A stretch of DNA of 36,873 bases from Nitrososphaeraceae archaeon. GTDB taxonomy: Archaea; Thermoproteota; Nitrososphaeria; Nitrososphaerales; Nitrososphaeraceae. The position numbers and the translations under genes were made by a program. Within the stretch, counting starts at the first letter, position 1, and each line of letters begins with the position of its first letter. The stretch covers positions 1 through 36,873 of the forward strand of contig WHTU01000031.1 in the NCBI GenBank assembly GCA_009377575.1. Direction: 5' to 3'. Positions 23,865-32,948 of this stretch are shown one piece after another. The notes under the pieces were generated by a model, which had not been told where the DNA came from, searched no databases, and was given only the letters and a program-made list of their open reading frames with translations.

Positions 23865-25145
23865 TCAATTGCGCTGTAACTGTGTACGCTCATTTCCCGC
23901 CGACGTTCTAATGTGTGTCAGATTATCTACTATCATAGGCAGAAATGTTCCTACGTCAGTTACTACCCCAATTGCTTGTGTTGTGCCTCTATCCAACAAT
24001 TTTGTTACAACAGGTTGGCTGATGTCAACTGCAACTACTTTTACTGATGACGGTAGCATATTGCCCACTGCAATGGAATGAAGCATGGTTGAAAACATCA
24101 AGACCAGCTTCACATTCTCAAGTAATTTTTTATACCTGCGTTGAGCTTGGACGACATCAGTCACAACATCAGGTATTGGACCATCATCACGAATTGATCC
24201 TGCCAAAACGTACGGCACCTTCTTTGAAACGCACTCGTACATTATTCCGCTACGTAGAGCACCACTAGTCACCATTTTCTTTAAGGATCCTGCTTTGAAT
24301 ACTTCGTTTATAGCTTGCATGTGATTTCTATGCCCTCTTACTGCTAGAGTTCCATCTCTAACGTGCATTCCAAGAGAAGTGCCCATGATGGCGTTTTCAA
24401 CGTCATGAACTGCTAAGGCATTACCAGCAAGCAGTCCGTCTACATATCCCAACCGTATCAACTGCGCCAAGGCAGCAGAGGCACCAGAATGGACTATTAC
24501 TGGTCCTGATACTACAACTATTTTTCCATGAGAGCTTTCTTTAGTATTGTAAATGTCATATGCTACTTTTCGAGCAATTTGTTGGGTTGGTCTTTCACTC
24601 GAACTCGAACTACTCATAAACTGAAATATATCCACGCCTTCTCTTGGACGTTCCTGAGGAATGATTCGAATTCCATGCTCTCCTGTGACAATCAAGTCTC
24701 CTTTTCGTATCTCCCGTATCATCTTACATTCCGCATTCTTGTTTTTGATGTCTAAGGTAATGCATTTGTCCATCATCATATTCTTTACATTGATCCAGGA
24801 ACTTCTAAAGTAGATTTGTGTTGGATTATTTGTGGTGCTATAGAAGCCATTTGGCAATACCATATCCTTCCTGGCAGGTTCTAATACTACTTCGTCTACG
24901 TAGAGGGGTTGCGCTCCCTCACGGTATACTGATTCCAGTAACCTGTCTAAATGGTCCTGGTCTTTCCCTACTATAAGAAGACGCGAAGCACTTTCTTCTC
25001 CTTTCTTCTTGCCAACTTGAAATTCAAGAACCTGAAAGTCCCCTTTGAGATCCATTATGGTATCAAGAATTCTTCCTAGGATCATTGAATCAATTAAATG
25101 GCCCCTAACTTCCACTTCCTGGGCATGGTTTATTTTTTTATCCAC
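23865..25145 (-). CDS. Archaeal-type ornithine cyclodeaminase (TIGR00300 / LOR-SDH-like)
   Basis: The 426 residues match the archaeal TIGR00300 type, one member of which has been shown to be an ornithine cyclodeaminase and whose relatives form the C-terminal half of cyanobacterial arginine dihydrolase. The enzyme would turn ornithine into proline with NAD. Visible marks are EVEVRGHLIDS (11-21), the IVVVSGPVIVHSGAS-type nucleotide-binding loop (about 208-222), DGLLAGNALAVHDVENA with the family's Asn/His pair, GTSLGMHVRDG, SGIMYEC and LAGSIRDDGPIPD. This is unrelated to bacterial ornithine cyclodeaminase. It is monocistronic. Confidence 0.8.
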   Translation of the reverse strand: MDKKINHAQEVEVRGHLIDSMILGRILDTIMDLKGDFQVLEFQVGKKKGEESASRLLIVGKDQDHLDRLLESVYREGAQPLYVDEVVLEPARKDMVLPNGFYSTTNNPTQIYFRSSWINVKNMMMDKCITLDIKNKNAECKMIREIRKGDLIVTGEHGIRIIPQERPREGVDIFQFMSSSSSSERPTQQIARKVAYDIYNTKESSHGKIVVVSGPVIVHSGASAALAQLIRLGYVDGLLAGNALAVHDVENAIMGTSLGMHVRDGTLAVRGHRNHMQAINEVFKAGSLKKMVTSGALRSGIMYECVSKKVPYVLAGSIRDDGPIPDVVTDVVQAQRRYKKLLENVKLVLMFSTMLHSIAVGNMLPSSVKVVAVDISQPVVTKLLDRGTTQAIGVVTDVGTFLPMIVDNLTHIRTSAGNERTQLQRN

Positions 25146-25353
25146 TTGTTTGTAGTTAAATTACTTGTTCATTTAAGTTTTCACTAATCCTTAACAAATC
25201 CATCTGCAACAGTGCGTTTAATTTGCTTATTTAAAATGGTAGAATTATTTGAATGCAATTTATGAAACGCGATCGGCTGATGATTCTTTAGCTAATTGAC
25301 CAGACAAGAATAAACTGGAAATTTATTCATAGGCCAAGATAAGCTTTGCTTAT

Positions 25354-25953
25354 TTAGTACCGTTTATTTAGAAAAAAAGCATCTTTAGTATGTTCTAGAA
25401 GCATTAGTACATCGTTACCATCTATTCCATCCATTGTGTAAGTAAAGAACTGTTGAAGAATACTGGAAGGATAACCTTGACTTTCATATGTTTTAGCTTG
25501 AAGAGCCATTTCGAATTTGTCTATCCAATGGACGAGCTGTGATATTTCAGTCTTATTTTCTAGATACTCATTCCAAATATCTACATATTCTTTCCTTGAT
25601 TCCAGAGGCAAGTGATTTAGAATATGATCTAAAGCCTCAGTTTCTTTGATTTTCTTTTCATTCCTAGAAATTACATTTGGTTCGTAATCTCCAATAATGG
25701 ATTCCCCTAGATCGTGCAATATTGCCATCTTCACGGCTCTCTCCGTCTTCATGCCTAATATGTCAGAGAATACCATTACCATGGTACTCATTGCATACGT
25801 GTGATCTGCCACAGATTCAGGATTCTTAACTTTTACTTTGTTGATCCATCCTGATCTCTTTATTGTTTTCAATTCCATCACAAAGTTAAAGAAATTTGCC
25901 AACAGTCGATAATTAAGGGATGACAATACCATCGTTGTTGTCATACTGATCAC
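25354..25953 (-). CDS. HD-domain 5'-nucleotidase-like protein (YfbR/HDDC2 type)
   Basis: The HD residues are in order: His51 (ESVADHTYAMS), His80-Asp81 (AILHDLGES) and Asp145 (VHWIDKFEMALQA). The SGW segment at 34-36 and Glu84 (DLGE) are also typical of the HDDC2/YfbR group, which dephosphorylates deoxynucleoside monophosphates. This implies a role in nucleotide pool balance. The N-terminal about 20 residues (MISMTTTMVL) are atypical; ATG 25941 or a later codon could be the start. Divalent metal dependence is inferred from the family. Confidence 0.8.
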   Translation of the reverse strand: MISMTTTMVLSSLNYRLLANFFNFVMELKTIKRSGWINKVKVKNPESVADHTYAMSTMVMVFSDILGMKTERAVKMAILHDLGESIIGDYEPNVISRNEKKIKETEALDHILNHLPLESRKEYVDIWNEYLENKTEISQLVHWIDKFEMALQAKTYESQGYPSSILQQFFTYTMDGIDGNDVLMLLEHTKDAFFLNKRY

Positions 25954-26344
25954 CTAATAAAAGATTCGGCTCGTGGGAGTACCCATATTTTAGTCCATTT
26001 TTACTGAAAATTTTAGCATCTCATGGATTTTGAAAGTTTCAATCCCTTGTACCGCGGATTACATTGGAAACGGAACTATCCACTTTACCATAATATGTCA
26101 TGGGTTCTATTCAAATGATATCTGAATATATCCTCTGTTACTATTTTGAATATAAAAAACAAGACTATTCAGCTGTTCTAATTTGGCAAGACAAGACAAG
26201 ATATTAATTTCTTATTCGCATTTATTGTTCACCCAATAGGAAAGAACTATATTTGCAAATAATGTAGTTCAATCTAAGTATGCCATTTAATCTACAGGGT
26301 TTTTTGAAATTAGACCGTAGAACAAAAGATAAGGAAGACGAAAG
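25954..26344. other. Intergenic stretch
   Basis: About 390 bp with no gene-like frame. A TTTGAAAGTTTCAATCCC string near 26029 resembles part of a CRISPR repeat but occurs only once. Confidence 0.4.
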
Positions 26345-26920
26345 TTAATGCGTTCTCTTCCAAGCATTATCTGGAACCCCCAACCGCTTATTTGCTGTTC
26401 TAGCCATGACGAAAAACAGATCAGAAAGTCTATTGAGATAAATTATTGTGAGAGGATTGATTGCTTCTGCTTTAGATAAAGCTATTACTGAAATTTCTGA
26501 TCTCCTTGCAATACTTCGACTCAGGTGCAATTGACCAGATTCAAGACTGCCTCCTGGCAGTATAAAGAAAGAAATCGGTGAAAGCCCTTGTTCAAGAGTG
26601 TCTATAGTCTTCTCAACTGTGGTTATCATGTCGTCACTTATTCGTGGGCTTCCATAACGGTTATCGGTACTCGGACTGTCATCGGCCAAATCTGCACCGA
26701 GGGTGAACAGATCATTTTGGATTGTTAACAGAATCTCAATAAGATCTGAGAAATCGTTTGCATGTTGGGAAGAATGGAAAGTTGCTAGGCCTAGGCCTAC
26801 ACTGGAGTTTAATTCATCGACTGATCCATATGCAATTATTCTTGCATGATGTTTTGATATTCTCCTTCCGCCTATGAGTCCAGTTTCTCCTAGATCACCA
26901 GTTTTTGTATAAATTTTCAT
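26345..26920 (-). CDS. ATP:cob(I)alamin adenosyltransferase, PduO/MMAB type
   Basis: The enzyme makes adenosylcobalamin, the cofactor of methylmalonyl-CoA mutase and related enzymes; in thaumarchaea this serves the hydroxypropionate/hydroxybutyrate cycle. The N-terminal TKTGDLGETGLIGGRRISK (about 5-23) is the ATP-binding loop of this family. YGSVDELNSSVGL, LPGGSLESGQLHLSRSIARRSE (catalytic Arg pair region) and LNRLSDLFFVMAR follow in the normal order. The 191-residue length is usual. It is monocistronic, with no cobalamin riboswitch visible upstream. Confidence 0.92.
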   Translation of the reverse strand: MKIYTKTGDLGETGLIGGRRISKHHARIIAYGSVDELNSSVGLGLATFHSSQHANDFSDLIEILLTIQNDLFTLGADLADDSPSTDNRYGSPRISDDMITTVEKTIDTLEQGLSPISFFILPGGSLESGQLHLSRSIARRSEISVIALSKAEAINPLTIIYLNRLSDLFFVMARTANKRLGVPDNAWKRTH

Positions 26921-27073
26921 ATGAAGGAATTATGGATTAATGGAGATTTAATTTTTGATGTCCACATCAACCATTGGTAAAAATACCCGCTTTAGTTTGA
27001 TCGTGAATTAGGTAATTTTAGAATAAATCTCTAGACGCAAACTACGAAAAAGGCAAAAACTATAATAGCTCAG

Positions 27074-27244
27074 TTAATACGAATGAATCTCGGCCTTGTG
27101 TTCTCTTAGATACTTTTTTTTCTTGAATCGCTCATTACACTTTTCACATTTGAATGGCTTTTCGAATTCGAGTAGAAATCGTTCCCTTCTTTCTTCAGAA
27201 GTTTCAATTATTGACTCTGGTTCGCTTTCAGCTGAATTTATCAT
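27074..27244 (-). CDS. Small single C2H2 zinc-finger protein (56 aa)
   Basis: An ATG (27244) to TAA frame of 57 codons. An acidic N-terminal half (Glu/Ser-rich, about 1-28) precedes one C2H2 finger: Cys33-x2-Cys36-x12-His49-x4-His54, with the linker-like KPFKC start of eukaryotic-type fingers. It is the same plan as the protein at 111-269, but too diverged elsewhere to be a recent copy. Nucleic-acid binding is probable. It stands alone. Confidence 0.65.
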   Translation of the reverse strand: MINSAESEPESIIETSEERRERFLLEFEKPFKCEKCNERFKKKKYLREHKAEIHSY

Positions 27245-27598
27245 GATGAATTATAATCAAAACCATATATGTTAGTATATTTAGCTTGAGTAAGAAATTT
27301 ACATGAGAAAGATTCTTGCTAATCGTACTGAGAAATTACCCCTATCTATATAATTTGGCCCTTCACGTAGGGATAGACCAAATAGGTTCGTTTGACGACA
27401 AACCAGTGAGTTCAGCTCCCAAAAATTATTGCTGTATGGAGCCCTCAATGACGGCAAATTATAGACATGCACATCTGAACCCGTCCTGTACTCGTATACG
27501 TGCCTTCTAGCAAGTTGTCGTGCTTTCAACGTTGCTGATCATTTCTGGATTCAATCCTAGGTACCTATGAACCAGTAGACATTTCTAGAATAGTAGGC
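27245..27598. other. Intergenic stretch
   Basis: About 350 bp. Overlapping short frames on both strands (27299-27529 and 27316-27510) show no domain and look like chance. No RNA gene is recognised. Confidence 0.4.
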
Positions 27599-28585
27599 TT
27601 ATCTGACCATAAAAGGTGTTTTCCTTCCGCTCAAAAGTTCTATAATATTCTGGGCCGCAATTTCTGACATTTTGGAGCGAACTTGATATGTGGCACTTCC
27701 TATGTGCGGCAACAGTACCAAGTTCTCCATTTTAATGAGTGGACTATTAGTTTCTAATGGTTCGCTTTCAAAAACGTCAAGCGCAGCCCCAGCAATCCAC
27801 TTTTTTCTAAGTGCTTTGACAAGACTCCTTTCATCAATTACTTGACCACGAGAGGTATTGATTAAAAAGGCAGTATTTTTCATACGCTTGAGTTTTGATT
27901 CGTTCATCATATCGGTGCTCTCAGCATTCAAATTAGCATGAATCGAAAGATAATCACTTTCTCTTAAGAGAGTGTCCAACTCCACATACTTGGCACCTAT
28001 TTCTTGTTCGAGCTTTGTCTCTAATCGGCGCCGGTTGTGGTATATAACATTCATGTCAAATCCTTTCGCTCTACGAGCTACGGCCCTTCCAATTCGCCCT
28101 GCACCTATTAGCCCCAATGTCTTGCCATAGACATTTGAACCTAGAAAAAGATCGGGTGACCATCCTACTTTCCATTTTTTTTGTCTTATGTAATTATCTG
28201 CAAGTACGACTTTTCTAGATATAGCAAGAATCAGAGCGAAAGTCAAATCGGCAGTTGCTTCAGAAAGCACTTCTCCGGTGAAAGTAACATGGATGCCCCT
28301 TTTTTTTGCCTCCTTTACATCTATGTGGTCATATCCGGTACTTAATGTACTGATAACTTTAAGCTTTGGTCCTGCTTTCTCAATGACTTCCTTGTCGATA
28401 CGCTCAGATAAGCTGCAGAGTAACGCGTCCTTGTTTACAACATTTCTCAAGATTACCTCTCTAGGAGGTGACAATGACTTTCTATTCATCGTAACAGAGT
28501 ATTTCCTTGATAACAGGGTAGGTCCAGGTTCAGGGATTTTCCTCATTATGTATACAGACCGTTTGATCCTCAACAGAATACTCAC
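27599..28585 (-). CDS. D-isomer-specific 2-hydroxyacid dehydrogenase (glyoxylate reductase type)
   Basis: The Rossmann NAD(P) loop is GLIGAGRIGRAVARR (about 158-172). The catalytic residues are Arg in INTSRGQVID, Glu in FESEPLE and His in LLPHIGSAT, all in the family order. The VYIMRKIPEPG start and STLSTGYDHIDV segment match archaeal glyoxylate/hydroxypyruvate reductases (GyaR-like). The enzyme reduces 2-oxoacids to D-2-hydroxyacids; the substrate is not certain. At 328 residues the length is normal. ATG 28546 (MRKIPEPG) is another start. Confidence 0.9.
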   Translation of the reverse strand: MSILLRIKRSVYIMRKIPEPGPTLLSRKYSVTMNRKSLSPPREVILRNVVNKDALLCSLSERIDKEVIEKAGPKLKVISTLSTGYDHIDVKEAKKRGIHVTFTGEVLSEATADLTFALILAISRKVVLADNYIRQKKWKVGWSPDLFLGSNVYGKTLGLIGAGRIGRAVARRAKGFDMNVIYHNRRRLETKLEQEIGAKYVELDTLLRESDYLSIHANLNAESTDMMNESKLKRMKNTAFLINTSRGQVIDERSLVKALRKKWIAGAALDVFESEPLETNSPLIKMENLVLLPHIGSATYQVRSKMSEIAAQNIIELLSGRKTPFMVR

Positions 28586-28834
28586 TCTAATGCTTCTATG
28601 AATAGGTTCGTGTATTTCGTGTTCCGAGTTTATCTTGTCAATTCGTGCTTTCCAAGCATGTTATTTTGAAATGTTAAGACACCTATTTACATCAGAACTC
28701 TTCATGATTGTACCTCTACTCACGGACAACTTTTGAACAATATGGACAACAGCTGATTTGGTTGTTTCCTAAATTACAAGTACTTAGGATATATCATCGC
28801 AAAAAGGACTATATGTTAAGATCAAGTATACTCG

Positions 28835-29185
28835 TTACATCGCACTTTCCATGCAGGCCGGCAGTTTCCCGTTATGTCGAAGCTTATAATCTTTCAGCAG
28901 CTCCGTTTTCAAATTGTCTAGGGAGTCGTGGTTTACCATATAGCTGAATCTCTGTCCCTTGCCTATGCAAGGGTCCATTATAGAATCTTGTAAAGTTTTT
29001 TTAAGGTTCTGGGCCATTCCTATATACAATACTTTCATACTAGCATGAATTTTGAATAATCCTGAATCTTCAGGTGCGAAAGAACTGATAGTTTCACGGT
29101 TGAAATCTAGCCATATTGACCATTCATTCTCACTTTTTTTGGAAATTGCTTCATCGTTACCATCGTTTACCAAATCCATTCCCAA
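28835..29185 (-). CDS. GIY-YIG-like protein, probably non-catalytic (116 aa)
   Basis: Residues about 38-110 resemble a GIY-YIG nuclease core: GLFKIHASMKVLYIGMAQNL aligns with the GIY...YIG strands, followed by a helix, RFSYMV strand, and an ELLKDYKLRHNGKLPACM end. The helix after YIG has Lys-Lys-Thr where active nucleases have the catalytic Arg, and the catalytic Glu is not obvious. I infer a binding rather than a cleaving role. Proteins of this kind occur in Nitrososphaeria. The N-terminal about 35 residues are extra. Confidence 0.5.
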   Translation of the reverse strand: MGMDLVNDGNDEAISKKSENEWSIWLDFNRETISSFAPEDSGLFKIHASMKVLYIGMAQNLKKTLQDSIMDPCIGKGQRFSYMVNHDSLDNLKTELLKDYKLRHNGKLPACMESAM

Positions 29186-29289
29186 AAATCTCTATACTAT
29201 TTAGTATATAATTGCTATCTTGCTTTGTAATGGGACTTTTGTTAGACTATCTGCTATCTGCAATGGCATGTATCTGATGGACTACACGC

Positions 29290-29586
29290 TTATGCCTGTT
29301 GTCGGGAAGGGAGGGGTAACTCGTAGTTGCTACTATAGAGATGGGCCATTTCACCCATATCTCTCTGCAGTTCAAGAAAATCTCGTCCCTTCACCGTTGT
29401 CCTATACGTTCTAGCAGATCTATCATATTCTATTAATTCCTGCTGTTGTAGAAAAATAAGATAATCTTTGAGCTGATTATAATTAACTAGACTTTTGTAC
29501 ATGATATGCGATCTGGATTCCCCGTTTATTGCATTAGCGGCGCTTAGTATAAGTCCGATAATGTCAGTTCTGCATCTATACTTCAT
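29290..29586 (-). CDS. Winged-helix regulator (HTH_45-like, 98 aa)
   Basis: The sequence follows the archaeal HTH_45 pattern: RCRTDIIGLILSAAN (helix 1), ESRSHIMYKSLVNYNQLKDYL (helices 2 and 3), then QQQELIEYDRSARTYRTTVKG (wing) and RDFLELQRDMGEM (dimer helix). Such one-domain regulators are numerous in archaea. Targets are unknown. The gene is on the same strand as the GIY-YIG-like gene, 104 bp upstream of it. Confidence 0.8.
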   Translation of the reverse strand: MKYRCRTDIIGLILSAANAINGESRSHIMYKSLVNYNQLKDYLIFLQQQELIEYDRSARTYRTTVKGRDFLELQRDMGEMAHLYSSNYELPLPSRQQA

Positions 29587-29983
29587 ACTATTATTCTGTC
29601 ATCATCATGGTGAATATTTAGTATTTAAGGTGAATCAAAGTGAGTACTTGATCCATGCTTCATTTTTTTATTATGTTACATTCTTGAGATCCTGAACTCA
29701 ATATCATGCTCGTCTTTGTCCTTATTGTAGGAGAAATACAATTACGTATGCATATGTATACTAATGAAAGGACATTTTGGAACTTCTTTTCTTCGATCCC
29801 ACTTTCCTGCGAATAGGACCCGTTAATCTTAAATTTTCACCATGAAATAATGTACGTATAATGTTTTATTTCGTTTACTAATAGACATAACTATCTGCAA
29901 ATACTAGGTTCAAATTCCGATTGGATAATGCAATACGATATACTTCGGAAGCTCATTTAAGCGCAGAATGAAGAATCGAAATT
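29587..29983. other. Intergenic stretch
   Basis: About 400 bp between divergently oriented genes. AT-rich, with no gene-like frame or RNA recognised. Promoters for both flanking genes must lie here. Confidence 0.4.
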
Positions 29984-30808
29984 GTGAAGAGGATAGTGAT
30001 CGGAGAGCAATCGTGCAATAGATGCAATCTTGCAGTAACAACAGTTGCATTTTTTCTTGTTATAATGATCCCAAATTACAGTGTATTAGCCTATACAGAG
30101 CATGGAGAAGGGGATAAACCATCTTCAGATGCCATGTTTTTCAGGGTATTAAAAGGAGATCTGAATGTATGTTCACCTGACTACAAATATAATATGACAG
30201 TATGTCAGATGGTTATGAAAGAAGAGGAACTTCTGCCATCTGTCGGGGAGGTTACTAACAGTACAAACTCTTCTAATACTTCAAATACTACAAACAGCAC
30301 AAACAGCAGTAGCTATCCCCCATTGTCAGTTAATCCTGAAATGGTAATCAATGAAGAAGAGCTGCAACAGCTATTGACTAATAGTTCCTTGGGCACATTT
30401 GAAGGAGGTGAAGGTGGAAGACAGAACGGCACTAGTACTAGCCCTAATAGTGATACTCAGCGTGCGGGCGTAGGGAAAATATATGTTGACGAATATCCTC
30501 AATATGAACCTCTGGTTATTGAACAGCCACTAGAAGGGGAGATTACTATCGACAATACTTTACAGAGCCCATGGCAAAACAACCAACAGCCACTATTCAC
30601 GAATAACCAGACATTATCAAATGGAGTTCATGATCTAGAAGCGCCAGAGCTACCGAACGACGCCTTACACCAACAGAACGATGATCAAGATTCTACGTTA
30701 CCCCCAGATGGCTCAAAGTTATACGACGATACTAATAATTCCAAAGCAGACACAAGCAATTCCTACAGCAGTATTCCTATAGGAATGTCATTGCCTCTCA
30801 GAAACTAA
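29984..30808 (+). CDS. Secreted Asn/Ser/Thr-rich protein (274 aa)
   Basis: A signal peptide is visible (basic start, then LAVTTVAFFLVIMIPNYSVL at about 17-36). The mature part has a small Cys-containing segment (VCSPDYKY and VCQMV, about 58-71), then a low-complexity Asn/Ser/Thr run with many N-x-S/T sequons, and a long acidic, Gln/Asp/Pro-rich tail without folded-domain features. It is probably glycosylated on the cell surface or in the pseudo-periplasm. The start is GTG 29984. No known domain is recognised. Confidence 0.65.
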   Translation: MKRIVIGEQSCNRCNLAVTTVAFFLVIMIPNYSVLAYTEHGEGDKPSSDAMFFRVLKGDLNVCSPDYKYNMTVCQMVMKEEELLPSVGEVTNSTNSSNTSNTTNSTNSSSYPPLSVNPEMVINEEELQQLLTNSSLGTFEGGEGGRQNGTSTSPNSDTQRAGVGKIYVDEYPQYEPLVIEQPLEGEITIDNTLQSPWQNNQQPLFTNNQTLSNGVHDLEAPELPNDALHQQNDDQDSTLPPDGSKLYDDTNNSKADTSNSYSSIPIGMSLPLRN

Positions 30809-30827
30809 TCACTGAGCTGAGGCAAAC

Positions 30828-31502
30828 TCAGTGAAAACGTTCTATTATATTTTGCTTCAGCATAATGAATTCTTGCTCAGTTAATACCCCTTCGCTTTTC
30901 AATCTAGCTATCTTTAAGAGCTCATCGGCTGGTGAATCCACTGTAGAAAAGGAGGCAACAATATGCTCATTTGGATCGGCGATAGGTTGCTGATCCTCAG
31001 ACAAAAGCTCCCGTTTACTTATCATCGCTCTGACTATTTTGACTAATCGTACAGCCTTGTCATTAGGAAGGTGTTCAATTATCCATTCAATTTCGTTCCC
31101 GGTAACTCCATATTGACCTAATGCAGTCAAACCATTCTCACCCCGCATTCGATTCACTTTCAACTTAATGCTAGATGAAATAAAGCCTTGTTTATGGGCG
31201 ATATCGGTTATTATTGTGTATGGTATTCCAATGTTGTTTTCCTTCAACCCATGCAATGAGATATCTCGGAGAATTATTCTTCTGTCGGTTGCATAAATAA
31301 TATTAGATGAGAACGGAAGACCTACGAGTCTTATTTTGCTTTGTGCTATAACTAATAGTACTTTTTCATCTACATCTAGCATACCACTTATCTCAGTAAT
31401 TCTGTACAAATCACCTTCGTCCTTGATCGGTATCAGTGTAGTTGTAGGGTCGGCGTCGATATTAATTACTCTCTTAGTTCTCAAACCGAAGAGCACGCGC
31501 AA
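30828..31502 (-). CDS. PH-like domain protein with C-terminal SHOCT motif (224 aa)
   Basis: Residues about 30-150 look like a bacterial PH domain (KVLLVIAQSKIRL, IIYATDRRIILRDIS, IPYTIITDIAHKQGFISSSI), a beta-rich fold often found in membrane-associated or oligomeric prokaryotic proteins. The C-terminus is a SHOCT module: ADELLKIARLKSEGVLTEQE, followed by FIMLKQNII. No membrane helix is present. PH plus SHOCT fusions are common in archaea; their role is not known. It converges on the secreted-protein gene, with a 19-bp gap. Confidence 0.75.
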   Translation of the reverse strand: MRVLFGLRTKRVINIDADPTTTLIPIKDEGDLYRITEISGMLDVDEKVLLVIAQSKIRLVGLPFSSNIIYATDRRIILRDISLHGLKENNIGIPYTIITDIAHKQGFISSSIKLKVNRMRGENGLTALGQYGVTGNEIEWIIEHLPNDKAVRLVKIVRAMISKRELLSEDQQPIADPNEHIVASFSTVDSPADELLKIARLKSEGVLTEQEFIMLKQNIIERFH

Positions 31503-31636
31503 TATCCTCCCAGTCCACTATTTAAGCAGAAGACCATGATGCTATGCACAATAAGGCCAATAATAGCTGTGTATTGGATATTGCATTTTCGTGCTCAATA
31601 ATGTAATGTATGGAACCAATAGCAAGTGAAAATAGG

Positions 31637-31886
31637 CTGCAGGGGGGACCAGAACAGCACCAAATGCTACGGTTGAACGGAAGTTAGCGGCCGAGAACAA
31701 GTCATGTGTGGTTTGGAGAGAGCTAGTACTCCTGCTTTATCCGACTATCGAATCTACCACAATTACATACGCCCACATGGGTGGTTCGAAAATATAACAC
31801 CGGCTGAGAAATGTGGAATCACTGTCGATGGTGAGAACAAGAGGAGAAGGTTGATGCAGAATGTTCAGAGAAAGTGGCGTTCAATG
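31637..31886 (+). pseudogene. IS transposase remnant A (C-terminal part)
   Basis: Translation in joined frames gives RLQGDQN, then (after a shift) REQVMCGLERASTP, YRIYHNYIRPHGWFENITPA, and EKCGITVDGENK-type sequence. This is the end of the same transposase as at 35858-36722. At least one frameshift and an internal stop separate the parts, and the catalytic domain is absent. The fragment abuts the start of the 31942 membrane-protein gene. Confidence 0.6.
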
Positions 31887-31941
31887 AATAAATTAGCATT
31901 TGAAATTCATAATCTCAGATTTGGAAGCAAAAACTGTAATT

Positions 31942-32556
31942 ATGATAGTTATAATACTAATTGCTTCTGCTCTAGGAATAGGGATAGCCATTGGTTTGTC
32001 TTACGCTGAAGTAATAAATCCTCAACCATATGCCACGTCAACAATCTCATGGATTGCTGCGGGGATCGGTGTGATAACGTTGTTCTGGGGTCTTGGCAAA
32101 AGTGTATTAGAATCACTTGGGAAACCGCGACTAGAATATGGTAGAAGATCGACTAAGAGTTATGGACATGAAACCCATAATGGCAGATATTCTTACATCA
32201 ATTATCTTTTGGAAATAAAGAACAAAGCCCATGGCATAGAAGCTGAAGATTGTAAAGCTACTCTTAGTGTACCAAATACACAAATCGATAGACAATACGT
32301 AGTGTGGGAAAGTGGGGAGACAAGTATTCCGATCGGTCATGATGAATTATTAAAATTATTTACAGTACGAGAATTCTATGTAGATAATAAATTAGATTCG
32401 AAGAAAATTCTTTTTCATATTCATGAAATGGAGTATGCTGAGGTAGACAACAAATCTATATTCGTAAAAATTCAATCAAAAAATGCAGAGTGTCCGTCTG
32501 AAGCGTATAGCGCCAAGATTCAAGATGTGATTGCAACTAGCATGTCCAGGAGTTGA
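31942..32556 (+). CDS. Two-helix membrane protein with extramembrane beta-rich domain
   Basis: The frame is open from TTG 31900, but ATG 31942 (MIVIILIASALGIGI) is preferred because the upstream part adjoins a dead transposase fragment. Two transmembrane helices (about 1-23 and 33-52) are followed by a soluble domain of about 150 residues with alternating strands (SYINYLLEIKNKAHGIEAED, KATLSVPNT, ILFHIHEMEYAEVDNK, SIFVKIQSKNAE). The strand pattern resembles an immunoglobulin-like or jelly-roll domain, which is inferred only from its shape. The family is unrecognised. Confidence 0.55.
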   Translation: MIVIILIASALGIGIAIGLSYAEVINPQPYATSTISWIAAGIGVITLFWGLGKSVLESLGKPRLEYGRRSTKSYGHETHNGRYSYINYLLEIKNKAHGIEAEDCKATLSVPNTQIDRQYVVWESGETSIPIGHDELLKLFTVREFYVDNKLDSKKILFHIHEMEYAEVDNKSIFVKIQSKNAECPSEAYSAKIQDVIATSMSRS

Positions 32557-32587
32557 TAACCCAATTCCGTAGCAGGATGCCAATCTG

Positions 32588-32605
32588 GAGCCATAAACCT
32601 GGCTC
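32588..32605. terminator. Possible terminator hairpin
   Basis: GAGCCA (32588-32593) and TGGCTC (32600-32605) form a 6-bp stem with a 6-nt loop, followed by TTTC. It lies 32 bp after the 31942-32556 gene. The stem is short and archaeal termination mainly uses T tracts, so support is weak. Confidence 0.3.
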
Positions 32606-32759
32606 TTTCAACTCAATGGCTTATTCATATCAGTCAACTCGCTCATTTATCTAACAATTGATACGAATAGGTGCCAGAATAAATAGCTAATAGCTAACCT
32701 AATGTAAAATTAATCTAATTTCAAATATTTGACCTATCCCAACTTCTATCAGGAGATCG

Positions 32760-32948
32760 ATGTCGGCTAAACTAGATGACTTAAAAAAAGTTGCCGAATT
32801 GCATATGCAAAGAGAGGTCGACATAATGGAGACTGTCATGGAGTTGGATAACAATGATATAGAACTATTTTACCGATGGTATATTAATCACCCCTACTCG
32901 AAAGGCATAAGAGAGTTACAACAGATTGTCCGAAATAAAACAGATTGA
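32760..32948 (+). CDS. Small helical protein, first gene of an overlapping pair (62 aa)
   Basis: ATG 32760 follows an AGGAG Shine-Dalgarno at 32751-32755. The protein is a single helical domain: LDDLKKVAELHMQREVDI, then LDNNDIELFYRWYINHPYS. Its 3' end overlaps the start of the next gene by 23 bp, suggesting coupled translation. A decayed relative with the same pattern (EAFMHKEVEM, then KQWFRAHPRY) lies at 34323-34533 and also overlaps a second small gene. I do not recognise the family. Confidence 0.55.
   Translation: MSAKLDDLKKVAELHMQREVDIMETVMELDNNDIELFYRWYINHPYSKGIRELQQIVRNKTD

Noticed and set aside
26025-26050. A GAAAGTTTCAATCCC string like part of a CRISPR repeat
   Set aside because: It occurs only once, with no regular spacing or second copy, and no cas genes are present.
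27299-27529. Overlapping short frames on both strands between the C2H2 gene and the dehydrogenase
   Set aside because: Neither shows a domain or protein-like composition, and they exclude each other.
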